Part shown: piece by piece, positions 18,101-26,634 of the stretch
How the letters are laid out: the number at the start of each line of letters is the position of its first letter
Numbering within the stretch: the stretch's first letter is position 1
Assembly (NCBI GenBank): GCA_019636735.1
Contig: JAHBWY010000001.1
Location: forward strand, 372,001-436,000
Direction: 5' to 3'
From: Phycisphaeraceae bacterium
GTDB lineage: Bacteria; Planctomycetota; Phycisphaerae; Phycisphaerales; SM1A02
Length of the DNA: 64,000 nt
Program-made: the position numbers and the translations under genes
Notes under the pieces: generated by a model
The model's database searches: none
What the model was told of the DNA's origin: nothing
Seen by the model: only the letters and a program-made list of their open reading frames with translations

Positions 18101-19876
18101 TCAGGTTGACTCTGTTGCGCTCGCGGGCGCGGTCGAGCGACGCATGCCTTCGGCCACGCCCAACATGACTCCCCAGAGGAGGAGCCCGTCGCGCGACCAG
18201 AGCCAGTAGTCGATGCTCTGCGAGAGAAGGAAGTAGGTCCAGAGCGCCGCCGGAAGCGGCGCCCGGACCCACGCGCGCACGGTCGAGATGGCGACGAGCG
18301 CGATCAGCGGCAGCGCGAAGATGCCGAGCTCGACCAGCCACTGCAACCAGATGACATGGAGATTGCCCCAGTCGCTCGGCATGGTGCCGAGTCGAATGCC
18401 CTCCTGGATGAACGACGGCGCACGCCCGCAGCCCCATCCAAACCATGACCATCCCGTGGCCTGAATCGTGTTGATGGTCCACCCGGTCATCTCAAGACGC
18501 CGCCCCATGGAGAGCCAGGTGGTCGATGAGAGCTTGGACAGGAGATACGACCGAAGTCGCTCCGAAGAGAAGATGACGGCGACACCGAAGGCGAGAACTC
18601 CTGCGGCGCCGATCACGGCGCGGCGCGATGGCGCACGCTCGCCCACTTCACTCGCGCTCGGCCCGCCGGGCAGAAACGGCAGCGCCGATCGACCGAATCG
18701 CAGGACCGGCGCAAGCACCGCGATGGGCCAAGCGATGACCGAAACGCGGCTTCCGGTTGCAAGAATCGACACCGCGGGAATGACCGCCGGCACCAGCGCC
18801 CCTCGATGCAGCGCGAAGATCGTCAGGAGTGCGAGGACCATGCCCGCGAAGCTCGGAAAGTGACCGCCGACTTCGATGAACTGACCCGTGCCTCGCCACG
18901 CGGCGATGGCGACTCCCGGGATCCAGATCGCGGCCATCGCGATCATGGTCGGCGTGATCGCACGAAGGCCGCCCGCTCGGGCCAAGCACCACGCGGCGGT
19001 GAAGGCGAACGCGAAGCGCAGACCCGCGATGACGCCGGTGATCTGCGGCTGCCAGTCGAGTTGACCGGCGCGATCGATGCCAGCCGCCGCAAGGCAGAGC
19101 GTGATGAGAAGGAGGACCACGGTGACCACCTTCGAGGGTCGCACGCGCGAGGCGATCACGGTGAGAACGAAGAGAGCCACCAGCACGAAGTCGACGACGG
19201 AGAGGTAGGGCAGGATCGCCGCTCGCTGCTCGGGGCCACGGTCGACATCCCACTCGAGGAGACGCATGGCGCCGTACCAGCCGCTGAAGGTCAGCGCCAT
19301 CGCACCGGCGAGGAGGAGCGGCGCGGCGGGTGACCACGCCACGGGATCGCTCGCCGCAGGCCTCGGCGCCACGGCGCTGATCAGCGGATCGCTGAGACGA
19401 CGAATCGCCGATGACTCGCGTCGCAGAAGGAGGAGCGCCGCGACCAGGCTGGCACCCCAAAGCACGAGCAGAAGCGGCGTCGGTCGCAGTGGCGCGGAAA
19501 GGAGATAGGCGCGAAGCCCCGAAGTTGGATCGCTCTCATCACCGGTCGAGAAGTAGACCTGCCCGAGCCAGAGGCTCCATCGGCCAGCGCCCTCGCGACG
19601 AATCTCATCGTGTGAAGAGCGTGCGGGCTCGAGTGGCCGGCCATCTTCGAGAAGCGTCGCTTCGACCGGCCATAGCGACCACTCGCCCTCGCTTACGGCG
19701 GAGACGAACCAGCCGTGCAGCGGACGATCCCGGGTCCGCCACGCCAGCGCATCATCGTGCTCGATCGCCTGCGGATCGAGTGACACCGTGGCGGGAAATG
19801 GCGCGAGCCCCAGCGTTCCCAAAGCGACGGAGAGAAGGAGTGCTCCGACGACGACCACGCCGGTGAGCCACCTCAT
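18101..19876 (-). CDS. O-antigen ligase-like protein with N-terminal extracytoplasmic domain
   Basis: A 591-aa membrane protein. Helix 1 is near residues 5-28. An extracytoplasmic domain follows (about 30-128) carrying the window's shared signature in divergent form: GAGRWSLW, then FSTGDESDP, then Tyr124. About ten further helices resemble the Wzy/WaaL family. A periplasmic loop and a Wzy_C-like ending (NLHVIWLQWLVELGIF, then YWLWSRDGLLLWGVM) support ligase or polymerase function. The start ATG overlaps the PglF-like stop as ATGA (19873-19876). It is the last gene of the leftward operon 18101-32645. The SDPRTNGR core is degraded to SDPTSGLR, unlike the four other copies. Confidence 0.8.
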   Translation of the reverse strand: MRWLTGVVVVGALLLSVALGTLGLAPFPATVSLDPQAIEHDDALAWRTRDRPLHGWFVSAVSEGEWSLWPVEATLLEDGRPLEPARSSHDEIRREGAGRWSLWLGQVYFSTGDESDPTSGLRAYLLSAPLRPTPLLLVLWGASLVAALLLLRRESSAIRRLSDPLISAVAPRPAASDPVAWSPAAPLLLAGAMALTFSGWYGAMRLLEWDVDRGPEQRAAILPYLSVVDFVLVALFVLTVIASRVRPSKVVTVVLLLITLCLAAAGIDRAGQLDWQPQITGVIAGLRFAFAFTAAWCLARAGGLRAITPTMIAMAAIWIPGVAIAAWRGTGQFIEVGGHFPSFAGMVLALLTIFALHRGALVPAVIPAVSILATGSRVSVIAWPIAVLAPVLRFGRSALPFLPGGPSASEVGERAPSRRAVIGAAGVLAFGVAVIFSSERLRSYLLSKLSSTTWLSMGRRLEMTGWTINTIQATGWSWFGWGCGRAPSFIQEGIRLGTMPSDWGNLHVIWLQWLVELGIFALPLIALVAISTVRAWVRAPLPAALWTYFLLSQSIDYWLWSRDGLLLWGVMLGVAEGMRRSTAPASATEST

Positions 19877-21744
19877 CCGCGCGCGGCCTTGTCCTGGCGG
19901 TACTCCGGCACGGCCTTCTCAAGTGTCCGTCGAACGGCACGGACATCCTGCTGATCGATGGCGAACTCAAGTTCATGGAGGAGACCAAGCGTCGCCTCCC
20001 AGCCGGGGTGCTCATCGCGCGAGCGCATGATCTGCGAATGCGCGGTGCCATCGACATCGCGGCCGATGACGAGCTCCTCGTAGAGCTTTTCCCCGGGCCT
20101 GAGTCCGGTGAAGATGATCTCGATGTCTCCGTCGGGCCGCTGGTCGTCGCGCACCGTGCGCCCCGAGAGCTCCACCATGTTCCGCGCGAGATCATAGATC
20201 TTGACCGGCTCGCCCATGTCGAGCACGAAGACCTCGCCGCCGCGGCCCATCGACGCCGCCTGAAGCACGAGCTCGCTCGCTTCGGGAATGGTCATGAAGT
20301 AGCGAGTCACCTCCGGGTGGGTCACCGTCACGGGCCCGCCTTCCTCGATCTGCCGACGGAAGAGGGGGATGACGCTGCCGGACGAGCCCAGCACATTGCC
20401 GAAGCGGACATTGATGCAGCGCATCGGGCTGCCGCGGAAGGCGAAGCCCTGGAGGATCAACTCCGCGAAGCGCTTGCTGGCACCCATCACGCTCGATGGA
20501 CGAACGGCCTTGTCAGTCGAGATGAGCACGAATGTGCGCACGCCCGCGGCTTCCGCCGCCTCGGCCGCGCGCCAGGTTCCGATGACATTGTTGCGGACGC
20601 CGGCGATCTCATTCGCCTCGACCAGCGGCACATGCTTGTACGCGGCGGCGTGGTAGAGCGTCTCGACCCCGTGCTTGCGAAGCACCGCCTCGAGGCGCGT
20701 GGCATCTTCCACCGATGCGAGCACAGATTCGATGACTGGAGCCACGCCGAGCCGTCGAGCCGAGTTCGTGATCTCCGCATCGATCGAGTAGAGGTTGAAC
20801 TCGCACGAATCGACCATGATGAGCCGCGTCGGGCGCTGCCGAAGCGCCTGGCGGCAGAGTTCGCTTCCGATCGAGCCACCGGCGCCGGTCACCATGACGC
20901 TTCGATCCGACACAGTCTGCGCCACCAGGCGCGGATCGGGAGGAATTGGACTTCGGCCCAGGAGATCCTCGATCGCAACTGGACGCAGTTGATCGATGCG
21001 CGCCCGACCATCGGCAATCTCACGCAACGATGGAACGGTGAGCACGCGACGCCCGAGTCCCCGGATGACATCGATGATCTCGCGACGGCGGCGCACGCCG
21101 ATCGACGGCATGGCGAGCATGACGGTGGTGATCCGATGCCGCGCGACAAGCTCACCGAGGTTGGCGGGATCGTGCACAGGCACGCCGCGGATGCGCCGGC
21201 CCTGGAGTCGGGGGTCGTCATCAACAATGAAGGCGACCGCGCGCGTGGGATCGGCCGCAAGCATGGCGAGTAGCCCCGCGCCCGCCTGCCCGGCGCCATA
21301 GATGCAGACATGCTCGCGCCCGGTGAGCGAAAGCGATCGCAGATAGGAGCGGGCCGCCAGCCGCAGCCCGCCACAGCCGATCATCGTGAGGCAGGCGAAG
21401 CCGAAGAAGGCCGCACGGGAGACACCGCTGCCGCGATTGATGACGAGGAAGCTCGCGGCAATCAGGACGACGGTGGTGGCCAGCGTTCCCTTCGCCAGCA
21501 GAATGGCGATGCGGGGGCCGACATACCGAATGATCTCGCGGTAGAGCCCGAGGAACGCAAAGCACGGAATCCCGACCACGGGCGCCAGCGCCATGATGGG
21601 CCAATAGGGGGTCAGGTCGGGCGTGAAGGTCCCCAGCCTCATGGCAACGCCGCCATAGACCGCCGCGACAAGCACGGCAGCATCGGCGAAGCCCATGAGG
21701 ACTTGCTTCTGTCGGCGCGAGAGCCGGTCGAGCGTCCCGAGCAT
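19873..21744 (-). CDS. membrane-bound nucleotide-sugar 4,6-dehydratase (PglF/WbpM-like)
   Basis: A 623-aa protein of the CapD/WbpM/PglF family. About four N-terminal helices (residues 18-125) are followed by a first Rossmann-like domain (YGAGQAGAGLL near 149) and a catalytic SDR domain with TGAGGSIGSE near 286. The active-site run STDKAVRPSSVMGASKR has Asp411-Lys412 and Met420-x3-Lys424 in place of YxxxK, as in UDP-GlcNAc 4,6-dehydratases. It would start the synthesis of a UDP-4-keto-6-deoxy sugar. ATG 21744 follows GGGGGA directly; the reading frame extends upstream inside the aminotransferase gene but that part is not family-like. The four genes upstream match the rest of a Pgl-type pathway. 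Confidence 0.92.
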   Translation of the reverse strand: MLGTLDRLSRRQKQVLMGFADAAVLVAAVYGGVAMRLGTFTPDLTPYWPIMALAPVVGIPCFAFLGLYREIIRYVGPRIAILLAKGTLATTVVLIAASFLVINRGSGVSRAAFFGFACLTMIGCGGLRLAARSYLRSLSLTGREHVCIYGAGQAGAGLLAMLAADPTRAVAFIVDDDPRLQGRRIRGVPVHDPANLGELVARHRITTVMLAMPSIGVRRRREIIDVIRGLGRRVLTVPSLREIADGRARIDQLRPVAIEDLLGRSPIPPDPRLVAQTVSDRSVMVTGAGGSIGSELCRQALRQRPTRLIMVDSCEFNLYSIDAEITNSARRLGVAPVIESVLASVEDATRLEAVLRKHGVETLYHAAAYKHVPLVEANEIAGVRNNVIGTWRAAEAAEAAGVRTFVLISTDKAVRPSSVMGASKRFAELILQGFAFRGSPMRCINVRFGNVLGSSGSVIPLFRRQIEEGGPVTVTHPEVTRYFMTIPEASELVLQAASMGRGGEVFVLDMGEPVKIYDLARNMVELSGRTVRDDQRPDGDIEIIFTGLRPGEKLYEELVIGRDVDGTAHSQIMRSRDEHPGWEATLGLLHELEFAIDQQDVRAVRRTLEKAVPEYRQDKAARG

Positions 21745-21754
21745 TCCCCCTAGA

Positions 21755-22954
21755 TTAGCACCGAGCCGGGGCCCGCTTCGCCGCCCGCGCAAGCACCTGC
21801 GCCACCACGGCCGCACATGCGTCCATGGCGTGGGCGTCGATCGTCGGATGGACCAGGAAGGCCAGCGACCTCGCGCCGACCTCGGCGGCGGTCGGCAGGG
21901 ATGTGTTCGGTCCTCCGCCGGGAGGCTGGAACGCACACTCAAGTTGGATCTCGGGGCAGACCCCGACGAAGCAGGGCACACCCAGCGCGGAGATCTCCGT
22001 CATGATTCGGTCGCGCGACCAGCCCGGCGCAAGCGCCTCTGGTCGAACCTGCGCCGCCACGCGATAGAAGACATGACCTTCGCGCGGCGACGGCCACCGG
22101 AGGTCGATCAGCGGGGACTCTTCGAGGACGGCGCGCAGCGTCGCGGCGTTGCGCTGCCGCGCCGCAATCCACGCCGGAAGGCGCCTCAGTTGCACTCGCC
22201 CGATGGCCGCCTGCATTTCGGTCATGCGGTAGTTCGAGCCCATGCGCTCGATCAGCCATCGGAACCCTGGTGCGCTGGGAGGCGCCATCGCCTGCTCCCA
22301 CGACTTGCCATGCTGGGAGAGGCTCCACGCGACTTTCCAGAGAGACTCGTTCGCAGTTGTCAGCATGCCACCTTCACCACCGGTGGTGATGATCTTGTCC
22401 TGGCAGAACGACCAGCTCGCAAAGTCGCCGAATGAGCCGACGGGCCGGTCATCGATCGTCGCGCCATGCGCCTGGGCGCAATCCTCGATGACTTTCAGGC
22501 CATGCCGCCGCGCGACCGCCATGATCGCGGGCATGTCACAGGGCCAGCCGTAGAGGTGCACAGGGATGATCGCCTTCGTTCTCGGCGTGATCACCGCCTC
22601 GATGGTTTCCGCCGAGAGATTCTGAGAGCGACGATCGATGTCGGCGAAGATGGGGGTCGCACCCACGAGCGCCACGCAAGAGGCGCTCGCGACATAGCTC
22701 CGAGGCGTCACGATGACCTCATCACCGGGACCGATCCCGAGCGCCTTCAGGGCCACCTCCAGTGAGACACTTCCATTCGCCATGGCGAGCGCATGCGTCA
22801 AGCCGAAGGTGTCGCACCACTCGCGCTCGAAGGTGCGGCATTCGGAGCCGGTCCACCAGTTGACTCGGCCTGAACGGAGGACCGACGCGGCGGCGTCGAT
22901 CATCTCCTGGTCAAAGTGTGGCCACGGGGCGTGGGCGAGAGGGCCCGAACTCAT
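21755..22954 (-). CDS. DegT/DnrJ/EryC1/StrS aminotransferase (PglE-like)
   Basis: A 399-aa PLP-dependent sugar aminotransferase. The pyridoxal lysine is Lys187 in WSFCQDKIITTGGEGGM; VIEDCAQAHGA supplies the Asp that contacts the PLP ring nitrogen. The Ser/Thr stretch ANGSVSLEVAL binds phosphate. These enzymes aminate a keto sugar nucleotide from glutamate. Its place directly between PglD-like and PglF-like genes (10-bp gap to the latter) argues that it converts the UDP-4-keto-6-deoxy sugar made by the PglF-like dehydratase to a 4-amino sugar. Confidence 0.93.
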   Translation of the reverse strand: MSSGPLAHAPWPHFDQEMIDAAASVLRSGRVNWWTGSECRTFEREWCDTFGLTHALAMANGSVSLEVALKALGIGPGDEVIVTPRSYVASASCVALVGATPIFADIDRRSQNLSAETIEAVITPRTKAIIPVHLYGWPCDMPAIMAVARRHGLKVIEDCAQAHGATIDDRPVGSFGDFASWSFCQDKIITTGGEGGMLTTANESLWKVAWSLSQHGKSWEQAMAPPSAPGFRWLIERMGSNYRMTEMQAAIGRVQLRRLPAWIAARQRNAATLRAVLEESPLIDLRWPSPREGHVFYRVAAQVRPEALAPGWSRDRIMTEISALGVPCFVGVCPEIQLECAFQPPGGGPNTSLPTAAEVGARSLAFLVHPTIDAHAMDACAAVVAQVLARAAKRAPARC

Positions 22955-22976
22955 GCGGAAAGCGTATCAGGAGCGC

Positions 22977-23621
22977 TCACGAACCCAGCGGCCGCGCGGG
23001 CACGCCGCCGACACGGGCGCCATCTGGAAGATCGTTGACGACCGCGGCACCGGCGCCGACCATGACATCGGCACCGATCCGAATGCCGTGGCGCACCGAG
23101 GCACCGATTCCAATCCACGATCGATCGCCGACGGAGACACCACCGCCGAGGCGCGCTCCGGGAGAGATGTGCACGCCATCGCCAAGCACGCAGTCGTGAT
23201 CGATGGAGGCTGTGGTGTTGATGATGGCCCCGCGGCCGATGCGGGCGTCGACGGCGATGACCGCCGTGGCCACCACCACGCTTCCCGCACCGAGTGAGGC
23301 GCGCGGGCTCACCACGGCCGACGGCGCCACGATCGTCGGCAGCGCCACGCCAGCCTGCGCGAGCCGGTCGAGCCACTCGAGGCGTTGCGCGTTGTCGCCG
23401 AGCGCGACGATCGCGGCCGCCTGTGCATCCTTCGCGAACGCCTCGGCGAGTGTGCCGTGCACCGTCCACCCGGCGATGACATCACCGCGCGCTCGACCAT
23501 CATCGAAGAAGTGAATCTCGCGCCACCCCGACGCGTGCGCGCACTCGGCGACCACCTTGCCGTGACCTCCTGCACCGAGGATGCGAAGCACTTCGCCAAC
23601 GACCGGAAGTGGTTCACCCAT
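22977..23621 (-). CDS. sugar O/N-acyltransferase of the NeuD/PglD family
   Basis: A 214-aa protein with an N-terminal Rossmann-like ILGAGGHGKVV segment and a left-handed beta-helix C-terminal half of hexapeptide repeats (TASIDHDCVLGDGVHISPGA, then GIGASVRHGIRIGADVMVG). The His in SIDHDC is at the position of the catalytic base in PglD. The family N-acetylates UDP-4-amino sugars. ATG 23621 has AAGGAG about six bases upstream and overlaps the stop of the sugar transferase gene by 8 bp. A longer open frame upstream would lie inside that gene. It probably completes UDP-N,N'-diacetylbacillosamine or a similar sugar. Confidence 0.92.
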   Translation of the reverse strand: MGEPLPVVGEVLRILGAGGHGKVVAECAHASGWREIHFFDDGRARGDVIAGWTVHGTLAEAFAKDAQAAAIVALGDNAQRLEWLDRLAQAGVALPTIVAPSAVVSPRASLGAGSVVVATAVIAVDARIGRGAIINTTASIDHDCVLGDGVHISPGARLGGGVSVGDRSWIGIGASVRHGIRIGADVMVGAGAAVVNDLPDGARVGGVPARPLGS

Positions 23622-24324
23622 CGACTTCTCCTTGGCGTCGCGGTGCTGCGGAGGCCGTGCCTCGGAAGGGCTCCATGGTGGCGTGCCCCTGTTGAGCGGA
23701 ATCACCAGGACGCAAGAGTTGGAGCAGCGTCATTCCGAGGATGCGCAAGTCGAGCACGAAGGAGCGGTGATCGACATACCAGACATCGAGTTCGAGGCGC
23801 TCCGTCCAGCCGACTCGATTGCGACCGTGGACCTGCGCCCAGCCGGTGATGCCGGGCCGTACACAATGGCGCCGCGACTGCTCCGGCGAATAGAGCGGCA
23901 GGTACTCCATGAGCAGCGGGCGCGGCCCGACGAGGCTCATGTCTCCACGCAGAACATTCCAGAGTTCAGGCAGTTCATCGAGCCCGCTGGCGCGGAGAAG
24001 GCGACCAAGGCCATCGAGACGCTCGGCGTCACTCGCGACTGCGGAGAGGTCTCCATGACTCGGTGCCGCAAGCCGCATGGTGCGGAACTTGATGAGTGTG
24101 AAGGGTCGGCCCTCGAGCCCGGGGCGCATCTGTCGAAAGAGCACGGGGCGCCCGAGGCGAACAAGAATCAGGAGCGCGATGATGGCCATCACCGGCGCCG
24201 CAAGCAGCAGCAGGAGCAGCGACGCCACCATGTCGAAGGCTCGCTTGAGCACATTCGCATGGTACCGCTGCACACGCGGGAGACCGGCGCTGGCGGTGGG
24301 TGACGCGGCCGATCGAGCCGTCAC
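23614..24324 (-). CDS. minimal phosphoglycosyltransferase (PglC-like)
   Basis: A 236-aa monotopic-type phosphoglycosyltransferase. One hydrophobic segment (about 30-57) precedes the catalytic domain, with KFRTM, the Asp116-Glu117 dyad in LDELPELWN, DMSLVGPRP and VRPGITGWAQ. It transfers a phospho-sugar from UDP to undecaprenyl phosphate. Neighbouring PglD/E/F-like genes make diacetylbacillosamine-type UDP sugar the likely substrate. It is about half the size of the WbaP-like enzyme at 1625 and lacks its N-terminal helices. The C-terminal 30 residues are hydrophilic and probably not catalytic. Confidence 0.93.
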   Translation of the reverse strand: MTARSAASPTASAGLPRVQRYHANVLKRAFDMVASLLLLLLAAPVMAIIALLILVRLGRPVLFRQMRPGLEGRPFTLIKFRTMRLAAPSHGDLSAVASDAERLDGLGRLLRASGLDELPELWNVLRGDMSLVGPRPLLMEYLPLYSPEQSRRHCVRPGITGWAQVHGRNRVGWTERLELDVWYVDHRSFVLDLRILGMTLLQLLRPGDSAQQGHATMEPFRGTASAAPRRQGEVDG

Positions 24325-24335
24325 GGGTCCGGCGC

Positions 24336-24359
24336 GCCACGCCGCGTGTGTGGCGTGGC
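24336..24359. terminator. hairpin between PglA-like and PglC-like genes
   Basis: A perfect 8-bp stem (GCCACGCC / GGCGTGGC) with an 8-nt loop lies just upstream of the PglC-like start on the minus strand. It has no T-tract, so it could be an attenuating or mRNA-processing hairpin rather than a true terminator. It overlaps the left end of the 70-bp direct repeat. Confidence 0.3.
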
Positions 24360-24477
24360 CGCTGAGGAGGCGTCGCGGCGGACAAGTCCATCACAGGCCT
24401 GATGCGACACGCCGCGCGTCGGTCGTACCCGCTGAGGAGGCGCCAAGGTTGGGCAAGTCCATCACCGGCCTGTCGTT
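24338..24477. repeat. two tandem copies of a 70-bp sequence
   Basis: Copies at 24338-24407 and 24408-24477 both begin CACGCCGCG, share GCTGAGGAGGCG at the same offset and the segment CAAGTCCATCAC(A/C)GGCCTG. The right copy includes the last codons and the TGA of the PglA-like GT4 gene; the left copy lies in the 137-bp intergenic gap. This looks like a local tandem duplication of the 3' end of that gene. Confidence 0.8.
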
Positions 24478-25616
24478 CGCATTGACCCATGGCGCTCGTA
24501 GAAATCAAGCAGGGCGGAGGCGATCGTGTCGGGGTCGAAGTCACGGTGCGCGCGCTCGCGCGCGGTGCGGCCGAGGTGCTCGCGCAAGGCTTCATCATCG
24601 ACGACCCGGCCAAGCGCACGCTCGAGACTCTCGGCTGAGCCGACCTCATGGAGGAGGCCGGTGACTTCGTCGATGACGGCATCGGCGAGACCGTAGATGC
24701 GACTCGCGACGGTGGGAATGCCGCAGGAGGCGGCTTCGAGTGTCGTGACTGGGAAACCCTCGCGATGGCTCGGCAGGGCGAGGAGATCAGCGGCGGCCAT
24801 GAATCGCTCTGGCGCTGTCGTCGCTCCGGGATGCGCGACGCGAGCGCGGAGCGCAGGTGAGATGGCCTGGAGCGCGTCCGCAGCGCCTTCATCGGGCCCG
24901 ACCAGCCAAAGCCGGAGCGCAGGCCGTGTCGCGGCAAGGCGCTCGAATGCGACGAGCAATTCGGGCACTCCCTTCTCCCGGTCGAGCCGTCCCATGAAGA
25001 GAATCACGGTGTCGCGCTCCGAGGCGCCCATCTCGCGGCGGACCTTCATGCGCAGCGCGGCGTTCGGCCGAAAGCGCTGCGGATCGACGCCGCAGATCGA
25101 CCCATGGTGCAGGACTTCGATTCGCTCGGCGGCGACGACTCCCTCGCGGATGAGAAAGTCAGCCTGCGCGCGGCTGTCCGCAAGGAGCGCCGAGGCGTGG
25201 TGTGCCGTGCGCCGATCGAGTGATCGCAGGATGTGCCGCCATGCACCGCGGCGCGTGGCCCACACCTGTCCCGTGAAGGTGTGCACGCGCAGTGGCACGC
25301 CCGTCGAGCGAGCGGCATTCATCGCGAGGAGTCCCGCCTTCGGCGTCTGCGAATGCACGAGGTCGAAGCGCTGCGATTGAAAGAGCGCGCGAAGCCGCTG
25401 CAAGGCGCTCCAATCGGCCCACGGCGATGGCCGACGCGGGATCGCCACATCAAATGCGGTGGCACGAATGCCCATGCGTTCAACAAGTTCGTTCGAGGCA
25501 CCGCTCGACACGATCGACAGGTCATAGCGCTCCTGTGCCCGCTGAAGCAGCCTGGGCCAGAAGGCGGCAAGCGTCATCGACGCCGCAGTTACGACGCAGA
25601 GGCGAGGTCGGGCCAT
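24462..25616 (-). CDS. glycosyltransferase family 4 (PglA-like)
   Basis: A 384-aa GT-B enzyme. VHSQTPKAGLLAMNAA, VHTFTGQVWATRRGAWR and the donor-domain SHREGFPVTTLEAASCG, with the E-x7-E element, are the pattern of PglA/WcfI-type GT4 enzymes that add HexNAc to a bacillosamine-type acceptor. The start at ATG 25616 is chosen because GGAG lies six bases upstream; nine more codons are open upstream inside the GT2 gene. It directly precedes the PglC-like gene in transcription order, which fits addition of the second sugar. The 3' end lies in a 70-bp tandem duplication. Confidence 0.9.
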   Translation of the reverse strand: MARPRLCVVTAASMTLAAFWPRLLQRAQERYDLSIVSSGASNELVERMGIRATAFDVAIPRRPSPWADWSALQRLRALFQSQRFDLVHSQTPKAGLLAMNAARSTGVPLRVHTFTGQVWATRRGAWRHILRSLDRRTAHHASALLADSRAQADFLIREGVVAAERIEVLHHGSICGVDPQRFRPNAALRMKVRREMGASERDTVILFMGRLDREKGVPELLVAFERLAATRPALRLWLVGPDEGAADALQAISPALRARVAHPGATTAPERFMAAADLLALPSHREGFPVTTLEAASCGIPTVASRIYGLADAVIDEVTGLLHEVGSAESLERALGRVVDDEALREHLGRTARERAHRDFDPDTIASALLDFYERHGSMRTTGR

Positions 25617-26449
25617 CGGCCGCTCCGTGCGAGGCGGCGCCATTGCTCGGCGTCAGTGGGCGAGAGTGGCCGCAGTCGATGCGCGGAGCGCTCGATGCCG
25701 GGCCGAAGAAGCGTCGAGAGCGACGCGACCATGTCGCGGAGATGCAGTCGCGACGCGGCCACGGCGCCGACATGCCTGCGCACGGCTTCGCGACGAAAGC
25801 GCCGCGAGAGTGAACGGTCCGCTCCGGCCGCAGGCTCTCGGTAGCCGAGCAGCGGCGGTTCGAGATTGGCGAAGCGCGACGAGGCGCTTGTGCGCAACAG
25901 GAGCTCCTGATCCTGCGAGCGGGTGAAGTGTGCATCGAAGCGATGATGACGAAGCCACGCGCTCCGGGCCATGAATGTCGGATGGGCCACGGGAATCCCG
26001 CGCCAGATCGACGCCGTCAGTGACTCATGACTGAGCGGAAAGCGACGGATGCCGAGCGGTTCGTCGCCATCGAGCACGACGACGCTTGAACCCACGAGGT
26101 CGAGCGAGCGATCATCGGCGAGGGCTTCGATCTGGCGGGCGAAGCGCTCGGGGTGGGCAACATCGTCGGCATCCATGCGCGCGATGAGATCGCCGTGAAC
26201 GGCATCGAGGGCTTCGTTCAGTCGAGCCGGCAGACCGCGACGCTCTCGATCTCCAAGCAGACGAAGGCGCCGATCACCACCGGCCTCCTCTTCAATCAGT
26301 GAGCGGGAGTGGTCGGTCGAGCCATCATCAATCACCACGAGTTCGAAGTCGGTGTGGGTCTGCTCGAGGATCGATCGCACGGCGGCGCGAACGGTCGCTG
26401 CGGCATTGACGAAGGGCAGCAGAACGCTGACGCGCACAGTGCCGCGCAT
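25589..26449 (-). CDS. glycosyltransferase family 2
   Basis: A 286-aa GT-A glycosyltransferase. It begins VSVLLPFVNAAATV, has the nucleotide-binding VVIDDGSTDHS motif (about 38-48) and a DxD-type metal site DADD at 93-96. A C-terminal part (HRFDAHFTRSQDQELLLR) resembles the acceptor region of WcaA/WfgD-type inverting GTs. There are no membrane helices, so it acts on the cytoplasmic face. It overlaps the start of the PglA-like gene by 28 bp. The transferred sugar is unknown. Confidence 0.92.
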   Translation of the reverse strand: MRGTVRVSVLLPFVNAAATVRAAVRSILEQTHTDFELVVIDDGSTDHSRSLIEEEAGGDRRLRLLGDRERRGLPARLNEALDAVHGDLIARMDADDVAHPERFARQIEALADDRSLDLVGSSVVVLDGDEPLGIRRFPLSHESLTASIWRGIPVAHPTFMARSAWLRHHRFDAHFTRSQDQELLLRTSASSRFANLEPPLLGYREPAAGADRSLSRRFRREAVRRHVGAVAASRLHLRDMVASLSTLLRPGIERSAHRLRPLSPTDAEQWRRLARSGRWPDLASAS

Positions 26450-26634
26450 GATAGGAGTTCATGTGCCTCGTGCGCCGAAGCGACTCGAGTCAGGCTCGGC
26501 CCGACCGCATCGCCTTGGAGCCCCTTGTCGAACCGCGCATCACCACGCCCTGTCCCGAACATCATCACACTCGCGTGTGGGCCGCTCGTGCGATGCAGCT
26601 CCTTCAGCGTGATCGCATCCACCACCGAGCGATC

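Noticed and set aside
17781..18482. Minus-strand frame translating the 18-bp repeat into RLASRPRLA-type repeats
   Set aside because: It overlaps the real GT4 (plus) and ligase-like (minus) genes in wrong frames; repeat units of 18 bp are open in several frames by construction.
24336..24477. CRISPR-like direct repeat
   Set aside because: Only two adjacent, diverged 70-bp copies without spacers; better explained as a local tandem duplication.
26332..26625. 97-codon minus-strand frame in the gap before the GT2 gene
   Set aside because: It is out of frame with the GT2 gene and runs into it; the intergenic part encodes no known motif and lacks a ribosome-binding site.
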